Source: Kosakonia arachidis
GTDB taxonomy: Bacteria; Pseudomonadota; Gammaproteobacteria; Enterobacterales; Enterobacteriaceae
Assembly (NCBI RefSeq): GCF_900116535.1
Contig: NZ_FPAU01000003.1
Coordinates: 62,001-126,000 of the forward strand
Length of the DNA: 64,000 nucleotides
Direction of reading: 5' to 3'
The notes beneath the pieces are model-generated. The model made no database searches. It was not told the DNA's origin and saw only the letters and a program-made list of their open reading frames with translations. Below, in pieces: positions 56,130 to 64,000 of the stretch. The stretch's first letter is position 1, and every line of letters starts with the position of its first letter. The position numbers were made by a program, and so were the translations under genes.

Positions 56130-57186
56130 GGGAGCTCTCCTGTTGCAGCTGTCTGAGCAAGTCCAGTTCAGCCTGGAAATCGACGTAGTGGGGAAGTTTG
56201 AGGTGTGAGACAAAGCCCGCCGCCTCGACGTTATCGGCGTGCGCCAGAACAAACTCTTCATCCTGCGCCGGGCTTTTAATCATTTCGCCGTAGTCTGCGG
56301 CTTGCAGGGCGCGATCCATCAGCGCCATTGCCATCGCTTTGCGTTCGCCCATGCCGAACACCAGCCCGTAGCCACGGGTAAAGTGCGGCGCCTCCTCTCC
56401 CGGGGCGATAAAGCCGTTGACCATTTCACATTCGGTGATCAGCAATTCGCCGACGTTCACCGCAAAACCCAGTTCTTCGGGCACTATTTCCACGTCGATA
56501 TAACCGCTGCGGATCTCCCCGGCGAAGGGGTGATTACGCCCGTAACCGCGCTGGGTGGAGTAGGCAAGGGCCAACAGATAGCCTTCGTCGCCGCGCGCCA
56601 GTTGCTGCAGGCGCGCAGAGCGGGAGCAGGGGTAAACCGGTGGCTGGCGGGTGATATCGTCTGGCGTGACGCCGCTCTCCTGTTCAGCTTTTGCCAGCCC
56701 CTCTTTTTCCAGGAGTGCAAATACGTGCGGCGTGGTTTCCGGCGGCGCTTCGCGTTTCGGCAATGACGTCGTTTCGCCTTCAGCCAGCAGCGCAAAATCG
56801 AGTAAACGGTGGGTGTAATCGTAAGTCGGGCCAAGTAACTGACCGCCGGGGATATCTTTGTACACTGCCGAAATCCGGCGCTCTAAACGCATCTTTGTGC
56901 TGTCAATGGGTTCGCTGACGGCCAGGCGCGGCAGCGTTGTGCGGTAGGCGCGCAGCAGAAAGATGGCTTCGACGTTATCGCCGCTTGCCTGTTTCAGCGC
57001 CAGCGCTGCCAGTTCCCGATCGGCAATACCACCTTCAGTCATCACGCGATCAACGGCCAGATGCATCTGTTCAGCAATTTGCGCAACGCTCAGCTCTGCA
57101 AGCTCGCTGTCGCCGCGACGCTTATGTTCTTGTAGCGCGTGGGCTGCGGCTATTGCCTTTTCGCCCCCTTTGACAGCAACGTACAT
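56122..57186 (-). CDS. phnI: PhnI, nucleosidase subunit of C-P lyase complex
   Basis: A 354-residue subunit, identical in length to E. coli PhnI. It catalyses the exchange of adenine for phosphonate with ATP or GTP as donor, with G, H and L. The start [12 protein letters not shown] at 57186 overlaps the phnH stop (ATGA). Confidence 0.96.
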   Translation of the reverse strand: MYVAVKGGEKAIAAAHALQEHKRRGDSELAELSVAQIAEQMHLAVDRVMTEGGIADRELAALALKQASGDNVEAIFLLRAYRTTLPRLAVSEPIDSTKMRLERRISAVYKDIPGGQLLGPTYDYTHRLLDFALLAEGETTSLPKREAPPETTPHVFALLEKEGLAKAEQESGVTPDDITRQPPVYPCSRSARLQQLARGDEGYLLALAYSTQRGYGRNHPFAGEIRSGYIDVEIVPEELGFAVNVGELLITECEMVNGFIAPGEEAPHFTRGYGLVFGMGERKAMAMALMDRALQAADYGEMIKSPAQDEEFVLAHADNVEAAGFVSHLKLPHYVDFQAELDLLRQLQQESSRG

Positions 57187-57770
57187 CAGAACACCTCCAC
57201 CAGTGTGGTTCGTGGTATCGCCAGCGCGCGTTCGCCACAGGTCAGGATCACATCGATACCTGTGGGGAACGAGTGCGGACGGTCGGTAAATTCGTCGGTG
57301 ATGCACTCCGGCAGCAGCGGCGCAATCATTCGCTCCTCCAGAATGCCAGGGCCGGTCAGGCGTAGCATGCGGCCGCCGCTCAGTGACGGCAGTTGTAAAA
57401 TCAAGGTGGCGCTGGTTTCTGGGCTGATATCCGTGCCGCAGGGCAGGGCGCTGAGCTGTTCGGCACTCAGGGTGTGATCGGCGACGGCAAAAAGCGACTG
57501 CTGCGGCTGGTCTACCAGCGGCGCATTGGTATGAAAACGCAGGTTCTGGCGCACCAGATCATTATCAACCGCAGCAGAGAACCAGATCGGCGTGTCATTA
57601 TCGGCCAGCGTCAGTAATACGCTGGTGGATGCCGGGTTAAGCGGCGGCCAGCCATGTTTCAGATGCGGTAACGAGACGATGACGCCCGGCTCGCTCATGG
57701 CTTTTAACAGACGGCGAAAACAGTATTGAGCATCGTGAACCGCCGATGCGAAAGCGGGTTGTAAGGTCAT
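57186..57770 (-). CDS. phnH: PhnH, C-P lyase complex subunit
   Basis: A 194-residue core-complex subunit matching E. coli PhnH in length. It overlaps phnG and phnI by four and three bases, consistent with tight translational coupling of the core subunits. Confidence 0.95.
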   Translation of the reverse strand: MTLQPAFASAVHDAQYCFRRLLKAMSEPGVIVSLPHLKHGWPPLNPASTSVLLTLADNDTPIWFSAAVDNDLVRQNLRFHTNAPLVDQPQQSLFAVADHTLSAEQLSALPCGTDISPETSATLILQLPSLSGGRMLRLTGPGILEERMIAPLLPECITDEFTDRPHSFPTGIDVILTCGERALAIPRTTLVEVF

Positions 57771-58219
57771 GCATTATCTCCGCGAACCAGGGTGAAAAAG
57801 TCGACCCGGCTGGCGTTGACTTCGGCCAGACGCGCAGCAATGCGCGCGGCGCGGTCCGCTTCCAGCGGGGTTATCAGGGTTTCCATCAGCGTCTGGAAAT
57901 GGGTTGGCTCCTGCAATAACGCGTCGCACACGGCGCAACGTTCGGCATGGCCTTTGTCGCGCCCGAGCACCCAGCTAAAGCCGAGCTGACCGCTGCTCAA
58001 GCGCACGACGGCGCGGGTCAGCGTAGTGTCGCCGGGGAAGAAGCGATCGCCGGTGCCGCCCATACGCGCCTGCACCTGTACCAACCCGGTTTGCGGCTCG
58101 CGGACATGCTCATAGTCGGGCGTCAGGCCCAACGTACGCATCCGCGCCCGCAGCATCTCCGGGGTGGACTGGGCAAGCGCTGCCATCCAGCGTTGACGAG
58201 TAGGCGTATCAAAGTGCAT
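57767..58219 (-). CDS. phnG: PhnG, C-P lyase complex subunit
   Basis: A 150-residue core-complex subunit, the E. coli length. The conserved [17 protein letters not shown] (~residues 45-61) and C-terminal [17 protein letters not shown] are present. It begins one base after the phnF stop. Confidence 0.95.
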   Translation of the reverse strand: MHFDTPTRQRWMAALAQSTPEMLRARMRTLGLTPDYEHVREPQTGLVQVQARMGGTGDRFFPGDTTLTRAVVRLSSGQLGFSWVLGRDKGHAERCAVCDALLQEPTHFQTLMETLITPLEADRAARIAARLAEVNASRVDFFTLVRGDNA

Positions 58220-58220
58220 C

Positions 58221-58946
58221 TCAGTGCTCCATGGTGAATTCGATCATGTCGGCGCGGGTCAGGCTGACGGAGTACTCCGTCGCGTTGACGTCGCCTTCGC
58301 GATGGTTAAGGGTGCGCACGCAGAGCAGAGGCGCCATATTGGGAATCTCCAGCCAGCGGCTCTCTTTGACCTGCGCACGACGTGCGCTGATGCGTGTCTG
58401 GGTACGTTTCAGGCTGATCCCCGCACGTTCACGCAAAAAGTCATGGAGCGAACCGTGGTCAAACTGTTGCAGCAGCGGCCACAGCGTGAGATCGGCGAAG
58501 TAGTGATCAATAAGACAGAGGGCCACGCCATTCACCCGGCGGCGAGTGCGCAAATGCACCACGTTGTCGCCTTCGCTGATGCCTAACGCATCGGCGATAT
58601 GCTCGGAAGCCGGGCGCAGAACCGCCAGCAGGCGTTCGCTGGTGGGATGACTGCCCTGATCGAGCAGGTTCTGGCTAAAGCGCGCTTGGGCATTGAGTGG
58701 GTAATCAAACGGGCGCGTCAGCACCAGTACGCCGATGCCCTGGCGGCGTTGCACCCAGCCCTTCTCTACCAGTTGATCGATGGCGCGGCGTAACGTGTGG
58801 CGATTCACCTCAAAACGTGCGGCCAGTTGCTGTTCTGCTGGCAACCAGTCGCCGCAGCGATAGTTATTTCGCAACTCCTGCTCCAGCCTTGCGGCAATCT
58901 CTTGATAGCGCGTGGGGTAGCTGGTCGGATGTCTGGATAAGTGCAT
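58221..58946 (-). CDS. phnF: PhnF, GntR-family regulator of the phn operon
   Basis: A 241-residue GntR/HutC regulator. The winged helix (LPAEQQLAARFEVNRHTLRR, ~residues 35-54) is followed by a UTRA-type ligand domain. I use the ATG at 58946 (MHLSRHPTSYPTRY), which gives the E. coli length. Here it is the first gene of the operon; in E. coli phnCDE precede it. With the upstream transport genes gone, the operon promoter must lie between 58947 and 59123. Confidence 0.94.
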   Translation of the reverse strand: MHLSRHPTSYPTRYQEIAARLEQELRNNYRCGDWLPAEQQLAARFEVNRHTLRRAIDQLVEKGWVQRRQGIGVLVLTRPFDYPLNAQARFSQNLLDQGSHPTSERLLAVLRPASEHIADALGISEGDNVVHLRTRRRVNGVALCLIDHYFADLTLWPLLQQFDHGSLHDFLRERAGISLKRTQTRISARRAQVKESRWLEIPNMAPLLCVRTLNHREGDVNATEYSVSLTRADMIEFTMEH

Positions 58947-59123
58947 GGTCATCTGAACCTCACGGATAAAAAACGGCTGCCTTATGGCAGTCATCACAGC
59001 GTGAGTCCATGCTGGCGGACTAATGTTTCATTTGGGTTATGCAATCGTTGCTGAGAGATGAAGAGTGATCTGCAACGGGCAAAAAAAGCCGTTGACGGTT
59101 CTTGCTGGGGAATATGCTGTGAA

Positions 59124-59389
59124 TCAGGTTTGCGGCGATGTGGCGACATTAACCCTCCACGGGATGCCGAATTTATCTGTCATCATGCCAAAACCGTGCG
59201 ACCAGAAGGTTTCCTGCCAGGGCATCATGATGTGGCCTTCGGCGGCACAACCGTCATCATTCGCTTCCGGGGTTTAGGCATTTCGCCGAAGGTGATTTTA
59301 TAGATTAATTCAGCCAGTAATGCCTGCTGGTACAACTGAATAGCATCGTTGCTCTGGTCTGAAAAAAAGATGTAGGGACTGCGCGGCAT
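59124..59389 (-). pseudogene. yjdN: yjdN (phnB) pseudogene with internal deletion and frameshift
   Basis: The ATG at 59389 opens MPRSPYIFFSDQSNDAIQLY and continues QQALLAELIYKITFGEMPKP, the N-terminus of YjdN. It then runs into a stop. In another frame the C-terminus follows: IMMPWQETFWSHGFGMMTDK, FGIPWRVNVATSPQT, ending at 59124. About 180 bp of the middle are missing. YjdN is a glyoxalase-fold protein of unknown function next to yjdM in E. coli. The remnant marks the place where yjdN and phnCDE would be expected. Confidence 0.88.
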
Positions 59390-59482
59390 AATCATTACCA
59401 CTGGTAACGAAATCTGCCATTGAGAATCGTGGGGGAAAGTGAAAGAAAGCCAGGCGGGAAGTGTGAACTTCCCGCCGAATCA

Positions 59483-59818
59483 TCAGTTCTTTTTAACGAA
59501 TTCTGATTTCAGTTTCATCGGACCGAAGCCGTCTATTTTACAATCGATATTATGATCGCCTTCAACCAGACGAATATTTTTAACCTTAGTGCCGATCTTC
59601 AACATTGAAGAACTGCCTTTTACTTTCAAATCTTTAATTACTGTTACGCTATCGCCGTCGGCCAGCAGATTGCCATTGGCATCCTTGACGATTAATTCGT
59701 CGGCGTCGTGTGCCGGTTCAGCATTGTTCCACTCGTGAGCGCATTCCGGGCAAATGAACATGCCATTATCTTCATAAGTGTATTCGGAATTACATTTTGG
59801 ACAGTGGGGGAGTTGCAT
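59483..59818 (-). CDS. yjdM: YjdM (PhnA) zinc-ribbon protein
   Basis: A 111-residue protein matching E. coli YjdM. An N-terminal zinc ribbon (CPKC at residues 6-9, CPEC near 26) is followed by a beta-rich C-terminal domain. Despite the old name phnA it is not needed for phosphonate use. The ATG at 59818 gives the E. coli length. Confidence 0.95.
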   Translation of the reverse strand: MQLPHCPKCNSEYTYEDNGMFICPECAHEWNNAEPAHDADELIVKDANGNLLADGDSVTVIKDLKVKGSSSMLKIGTKVKNIRLVEGDHNIDCKIDGFGPMKLKSEFVKKN

Positions 59819-59839
59819 AGGGATTTCCTCTAAAAACAT

Positions 59840-60420
59840 ACAACGCTGGCTGTGGCCAGCACAAAAGGCACAATGCCTGAAAGGCGACGATTATACAGCA
59901 AAACCGCATAATTGCCGTTGTTATTGTTTTTCAGTCGTCAGGTTAAAAAAAGCGTGAGCGCTGACATAACCTGTCATTCGCTTAAGTAATGCTTATCGCA
60001 GAAAGGCCGGAAGCAAACTTCCTGAGATAATATTTAGAATATTTTATGGCGGAAATTGCCACCATTTCGTAATTCAGATATTGTGGCGTGTAGTATACGG
60101 TGCCATTAGATAACTAAACTGTCATGCCTACTACGTCTGTCTCTGCGACAGATAATTTCCTCTCAAATCGGGTGGGTAAATAATGACGATATATCCTGTT
60201 TGTTCCTGAAAATGAGCTACGCTCCGACTCTCTGGTCTTTAAAAGCCGGAGGTGTGACGCTGCCATTTTTTGAGAGAAAAATTATCTTTTCCTGAATTTC
60301 ATCAGGTACTTATCTTTTCGGAGATATTTTCCACACGTAATTATAAAAGCCGAAACTTCACTAATAAAACATTCCGGCTAATTAAAAGTAAGAAAATTTG
60401 CGTTAAGGAAAGGCTTTTTC
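59840..60420. other. Divergent region between yjdM and crfC
   Basis: About 580 bp, AT-rich, with no gene. Promoters for yjdM (leftward) and crfC (rightward) are expected here. I see no clear operator. Confidence 0.45.
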
Positions 60421-62775
60421 ATGCACACACAAACAATTTTTGAATTAAGCCAGGAAGCCGAAAGGTTGTTGCAACTTTCATTGCATAATCTCCAGGCACT
60501 GAAAAAAATGCCGGCAGCGACGTTTGATGAGACGAACCTGGTCGGTAAGGTAGATAATGCCAATGTTCTGCCTTTGCATTTCAGCGCTCGCGGCGTAGAG
60601 GCGCAACAGGCTACGCTGCATAACGAATTACGGAAAATCACCCGACTGGAGATGGTGCTGGCGATCGTCGGTACCATGAAAGCCGGCAAATCCACTACGA
60701 TTAATGCGATTGTGGGTACGGAGGTATTACCCAACCGCAACCGTCCGATGACGGCGTTACCAACGCTTATTCGTCATACGCCGGGTCAGAAAGAGCCGAT
60801 CCTGCATTTCTCTCATGTCGGTCCGATTGACGCGCTTGCGCAACAATTGCAAATCCGGCTGTTCAATTATGACCGGGCAAAGCTGGCGCAGCAGCTTGAA
60901 ATCGATAAAGACATGGCTGCGCTGTTGGATCGTATTGCGCAAGGCGATGCATTTGATAAGCACTATCTCGGTGCACAACCTATTTTCCAGTGCTTAAAAA
61001 GCCTCAACGACCTGGTGCGCCTGTCGAAAGCGCTGGATGTGGATTTTCCCTTCTCTGCCTACGCGACGATTGAACATATCCCGGTGATTGAAGTGGAGTT
61101 TGTGCATCTGGCCGGGCTGGATAATCAACTCGGTCAACTTACGTTGCTGGATACCCCTGGGCCAAATGAAGCCGGGCAGCCACATCTGCAAAAAATGCTC
61201 AATGACCAATTGGCGCGCGCTTCTGCCGTGCTGGCGGTAATGGATTACACACAGCTCAAATCTATCTCCGATGAAGAAGTCCGCCGCGCGATTTCAGCGG
61301 TGGGGCGTTCGGTGCCGTTGTATGCGTTAGTGAATAAATTCGATCAGAAGGATCGGAACAGCGATGACGAAGATCAGGTGCGGGCGCTGATTTCCGGAAC
61401 GCTAATGAAAGGGAATATCAACCCGACGCAGATCTTCCCGGTCTCTTCCATGTGGGGATATCTGGCTAACCGTGCGCGTCATGAGTTAAAACATCGCGGT
61501 CATTTGCCGGATCCGCAGGAGCAGCGCTGGGTACAGGATTTTGCTGAAGCGGCGCTGGGCCGACGCTGGCGCACCGCCGATCTGGATGATATTGAGCATA
61601 TTCATCACGCGGCAGAGCTGCTGTGGGAAGATTCGCTGTTCGAGAAACCGATCCGTAAGTTACTGCACGCCGCGCATGCCAATGCTTCGCTGTACGCGCT
61701 GCGTTCTGCATCACATAAGCTATTGAATTACACCCAGAGCGCGCGCGAATATCTCGATTTTCGCTATCAGGGGCTGACGGTGGCTTACGAGAAACTGGAG
61801 CAGAATATTACGCGGCTGGAAGAAGATATGACGCTGCTGCGCACCAGCCAGGCGTCCGTCAGCGACGAGATCGAACATGAAGTCGAAGAGGCACTGGCGG
61901 CGGCGGAGATATTTATCCACGGCCAGCAGTTCGAAATTGTTGAGGCCATTGATGCCTGGTTCCATGATGGGCAGATGATGGAGACGCTTGGCGACGGTAA
62001 GGCTGATTTGCGCCTTGATGACCGTTATAACCCCGGTCAACTGGTGCTGGAAAACGAAGGCCAGGCGCAAATTGCCCTCAGTAAGATCCGTTCGGCCTGT
62101 GAAACCATTCTGCTGGCGGCGCAGGAGCGCATCAGCCGTGAACTGGTACTGCGTTTTGATGAGCTGGAAAACACGCTGACGCGTTCGCTGAACGATGCCA
62201 TGCGCCCGATTGAAACGCGTATCAAAGAAGAGCTTAACCATGCTGGTTTCCGGGCACGTATCAGTTTTCCTGCCTTCCAGTCCAGTGCGCTCAGCTTTAA
62301 TACCCGTTCCCTGTTCACCAACGTGATAGCGCCGGAAAATACACCTACCGGGCAGACATCGCGTTCTGGCAGTATGCGGGAAACGGTGTCGCGCTGGTTA
62401 AATAGCCCCGGTTGGGGGGGGGATGATGATGTCGATACCTCCACCCGCTACGTGATTGATATTGCTGCGTTGCATGAAAAGTTGATCGGCCATGTGGCTC
62501 ATTTTTGTGAACAAATTCGTAAAGCTTTGGCAGCGCAGGTCGATGTTTCTGTTACGGCAGGAATGGCGACATTTTTCGCCGAATTCTCGTTAAGTCTTGC
62601 GGGATTACAGGAAAGTTTGCGTAGCAGCCTGGCGATACGTCAGCAAAACGAATCATCAGTGCAGATGTTGCGTCAGCATCTACAACAGTGCATCAGGACG
62701 GCTAACTGGATCCATGAAGATGCCCGGCTGTTACGCGATGATATACAAACCTTATTCGCAGCAGAGCAGCCATGA
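60421..62775 (+). CDS. crfC: CrfC, dynamin-like clamp-associated GTPase
   Basis: A 784-residue dynamin-like GTPase, about 40 residues longer than E. coli CrfC (YjdA). G1 is GTMKAGKST (84-92), the G3 region DTPGPNE starts at residue 244 and G4 NKFD at 305. Long helical segments make the stalk. In E. coli it binds the DNA clamp and keeps sister strands together after replication. A run of nine G (62414-62422) lies in the coding sequence near residue 665, in a region that differs from E. coli. It overlaps yjcZ by four bases. Confidence 0.94.
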   Translation: MHTQTIFELSQEAERLLQLSLHNLQALKKMPAATFDETNLVGKVDNANVLPLHFSARGVEAQQATLHNELRKITRLEMVLAIVGTMKAGKSTTINAIVGTEVLPNRNRPMTALPTLIRHTPGQKEPILHFSHVGPIDALAQQLQIRLFNYDRAKLAQQLEIDKDMAALLDRIAQGDAFDKHYLGAQPIFQCLKSLNDLVRLSKALDVDFPFSAYATIEHIPVIEVEFVHLAGLDNQLGQLTLLDTPGPNEAGQPHLQKMLNDQLARASAVLAVMDYTQLKSISDEEVRRAISAVGRSVPLYALVNKFDQKDRNSDDEDQVRALISGTLMKGNINPTQIFPVSSMWGYLANRARHELKHRGHLPDPQEQRWVQDFAEAALGRRWRTADLDDIEHIHHAAELLWEDSLFEKPIRKLLHAAHANASLYALRSASHKLLNYTQSAREYLDFRYQGLTVAYEKLEQNITRLEEDMTLLRTSQASVSDEIEHEVEEALAAAEIFIHGQQFEIVEAIDAWFHDGQMMETLGDGKADLRLDDRYNPGQLVLENEGQAQIALSKIRSACETILLAAQERISRELVLRFDELENTLTRSLNDAMRPIETRIKEELNHAGFRARISFPAFQSSALSFNTRSLFTNVIAPENTPTGQTSRSGSMRETVSRWLNSPGWGGDDDVDTSTRYVIDIAALHEKLIGHVAHFCEQIRKALAAQVDVSVTAGMATFFAEFSLSLAGLQESLRSSLAIRQQNESSVQMLRQHLQQCIRTANWIHEDARLLRDDIQTLFAAEQP

Positions 62776-63644
62776 AAAATCAACTACTGGATGGCCCCGG
62801 ACGGGTGCTGGAGTGCATTCATCCAAAATTTATCGTTGATCTGGTACAGGGTGCAGACACTGGGCGCCAGTTGCCGATTGTGCCTCAGCAGCAGTTATTT
62901 CGTGAACGCCTGACACAGGAGATCATCGCGCAAACTCAACTGCGACCGTGGGCGATGTCCGGCGTATTACATGAAAACGATACCCTACGTTTAGGGCTGG
63001 TGGAGAAGCTGGCGAGCATGCTCGACCCGGGACATCTGGCGCTTACGCGCATTACCCAGCGGCTTACCGCATTGCAGCAGGCGGAACGGCGTCCGGTAAA
63101 TCCCGGCAGCACAAAACAGTATGAAGAGTTGTTGGGTCACTTCAGCCAGCGTGCTGCCTGGAAAGAGAAAGCGCTGACACAGCGTGGACTGGCGGTACAG
63201 GCCGGGCATCACAGCGAACAGGTTTTTGCCCACTGGCGCGCCGGGAACTACAACGGTTGGTCGATGGCCGGGCGCTGTTATGTGGCACTGGAGGAGCTGC
63301 GCTGGGGGGCATTCGGCGATGCCTGTCGTCTGGGTAATGAAGATGTGGCGAAGATGCTGAAAGACAATTTGTGCACCATGGCCGCCGATTTTCTGGCACA
63401 GGGGATCAATGCCGCTCCGGCAACCCGCCATTTTTATCATCAGTGGCTGGCAACACCTTCCACGCCGGGGCTGATGGATTATAAGGATTTACTCGGTTGG
63501 CTTGGCGACTGGTGCGATGCCGAACGCCATCCTGTTTGCTGGTCGGTCACGCAGAGCTGGCAGACAATAGCTCTCGGAATGCCGCGTCTCTGTTCGGCAT
63601 TACGTATCGCCACGGCAATGGTGGAAGAGATCTTCGGTGAGTAA
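62772..63644 (+). CDS. yjcZ: YjcZ, partner of CrfC
   Basis: A 290-residue soluble protein matching E. coli YjcZ (292 residues). Its function is not established. Overlap with crfC (ATGA) indicates coupled translation and joint action. No catalytic motif is evident. Confidence 0.92.
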   Translation: MKNQLLDGPGRVLECIHPKFIVDLVQGADTGRQLPIVPQQQLFRERLTQEIIAQTQLRPWAMSGVLHENDTLRLGLVEKLASMLDPGHLALTRITQRLTALQQAERRPVNPGSTKQYEELLGHFSQRAAWKEKALTQRGLAVQAGHHSEQVFAHWRAGNYNGWSMAGRCYVALEELRWGAFGDACRLGNEDVAKMLKDNLCTMAADFLAQGINAAPATRHFYHQWLATPSTPGLMDYKDLLGWLGDWCDAERHPVCWSVTQSWQTIALGMPRLCSALRIATAMVEEIFGE

Positions 63645-63706
63645 ACGGTGTGTCCTGCAATTGTCTGGCCGGTCGGGCTGGTAATTGCAGGACATAGTGA
63701 ACAACA

Positions 63707-63732
63707 AAAAGCCCCGTCAGGGCTTTTTTTTA
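63707..63732 (+). terminator. Rho-independent terminator after yjcZ
   Basis: The stem AAAGCCC / GGGCTTT with a CGTCA loop is followed by TTTTTATT. Confidence 0.9.
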
Positions 63733-64000
63733 TTGGGATTTATTCCCGGTGAATTTGACCGGCTTTATTCACCATCGACTTTCACAGAATGCGCTAAAAA
63801 TGGCGGGTAATCTTTGTAAGACATTTCGTAGTTCCGCTTTTTATGTGCATATCATGCTTTCTATGTAGTACTGATTTAATAATATTAAAATCAGATTTTA
63901 TTTATATTGTTCTTATATTCCTTATAAATATTTGGTGGTGCTATTTCTGTTATTAGAGATGTGATTAGGTTGTGACTGAATAGCGCGGCGAGGACACTAG
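63733..64000. other. AT-rich region at window end
   Basis: No standard gene is seen. A 19-codon frame on the minus strand (63824-63765) is discussed as a finding. The sequence becomes AT-rich, as expected for the promoter zone of a following gene (proP in E. coli). Confidence 0.4.

Noticed and set aside
58947-59123. Pho box upstream of phnF
   Set aside because: CTGTGATGACTGCCAT looks like two half-sites, but their spacing is nine bases where eleven is needed, so I do not call it.
1-64000. CRISPR array, rRNA or tRNA genes, prophage or intact insertion sequence
   Set aside because: No regularly spaced direct repeats, no rRNA or tRNA-like cloverleaf that I could recognise, and no transposase, integrase or phage structural gene in the window.

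Overview
The window is chromosomal DNA from a gammaproteobacterium of the family Enterobacteriaceae. It follows the gene order of the E. coli soxRS - acs - fdhF - phn - crfC region and its proteins are very similar to the E. coli ones, but with many insertions, losses and replacements. An Enterobacter or Kosakonia-like genus fits best; the genus is an inference. Neither end is a natural boundary: the first gene is cut at its 5' end, and the last bases lie past yjcZ, where E. coli has proP.

Layout. (1) 1-2949: an OPT-type transporter (partial), a DUF1177 protein, an AroM-family protein and peptidase E form one operon that looks like uptake and processing of an aspartyl or peptide-like substrate. 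(2) 2990-3742: AT-rich DNA with a decayed vgrG 5' end. (3) 3746-10339: two divergent operons share one palindromic operator. Leftward are a metallo-beta-lactamase-fold hydrolase, a LacI regulator and an IMPase-family phosphatase; rightward is a four-gene ABC importer. The set suggests import and stepwise dephosphorylation of a phosphorylated small molecule. (4) 10408-19887: the E. coli-like block yjcB, pdeC, soxS/soxR, ghxP, yjcE, with an extra diguanylate cyclase and a 209-bp inverted-repeat element inserted before pdeC. (5) 19888-28563: an accessory patch in place of yjcF. It holds a broken RpiR regulator, an orphan type VI secretion module (frameshifted hcp, Tlde1-like effector, likely immunity gene), a LysR regulator, an iron alcohol dehydrogenase, a PAS-GGDEF-EAL protein and yajD. 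(6) 28789-34952: the acetate operon acs-yjcH-actP and gltP, without the nrf operon that separates acs and gltP in E. coli. (7) 34999-38073: an MFS transporter and a second FtsI/PBP3-like transpeptidase. (8) 38284-40431: fdhF with an in-frame selenocysteine UGA, SECIS hairpin and sigma-54 promoter.

(9) 40688-50324: a sugar operon (ABC importer, lyxose-isomerase-family isomerase, class II aldolase, PfkB kinase) flanked by a response regulator on one side and a hybrid histidine kinase on the other. It occupies the position of the E. coli allose cluster. (10) 50483-59818: yjdP, a small tyrosine-phosphatase-like gene, and the C-P lyase operon phnFGHIJKLMN-P, which lacks phnCDE and phnO. yjdN next to it is a pseudogene and yjdM is intact. 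(11) 60421-63644: crfC (dynamin-like) and yjcZ, overlapping by four bases, then a strong terminator.

Recurring themes are phosphoester and phosphonate salvage (regions 3 and 10), cyclic-di-GMP turnover (three genes between 11.4 and 27.8 kb) and scattered decaying type VI secretion cargo. ERIC and REP repeats sit between operons.
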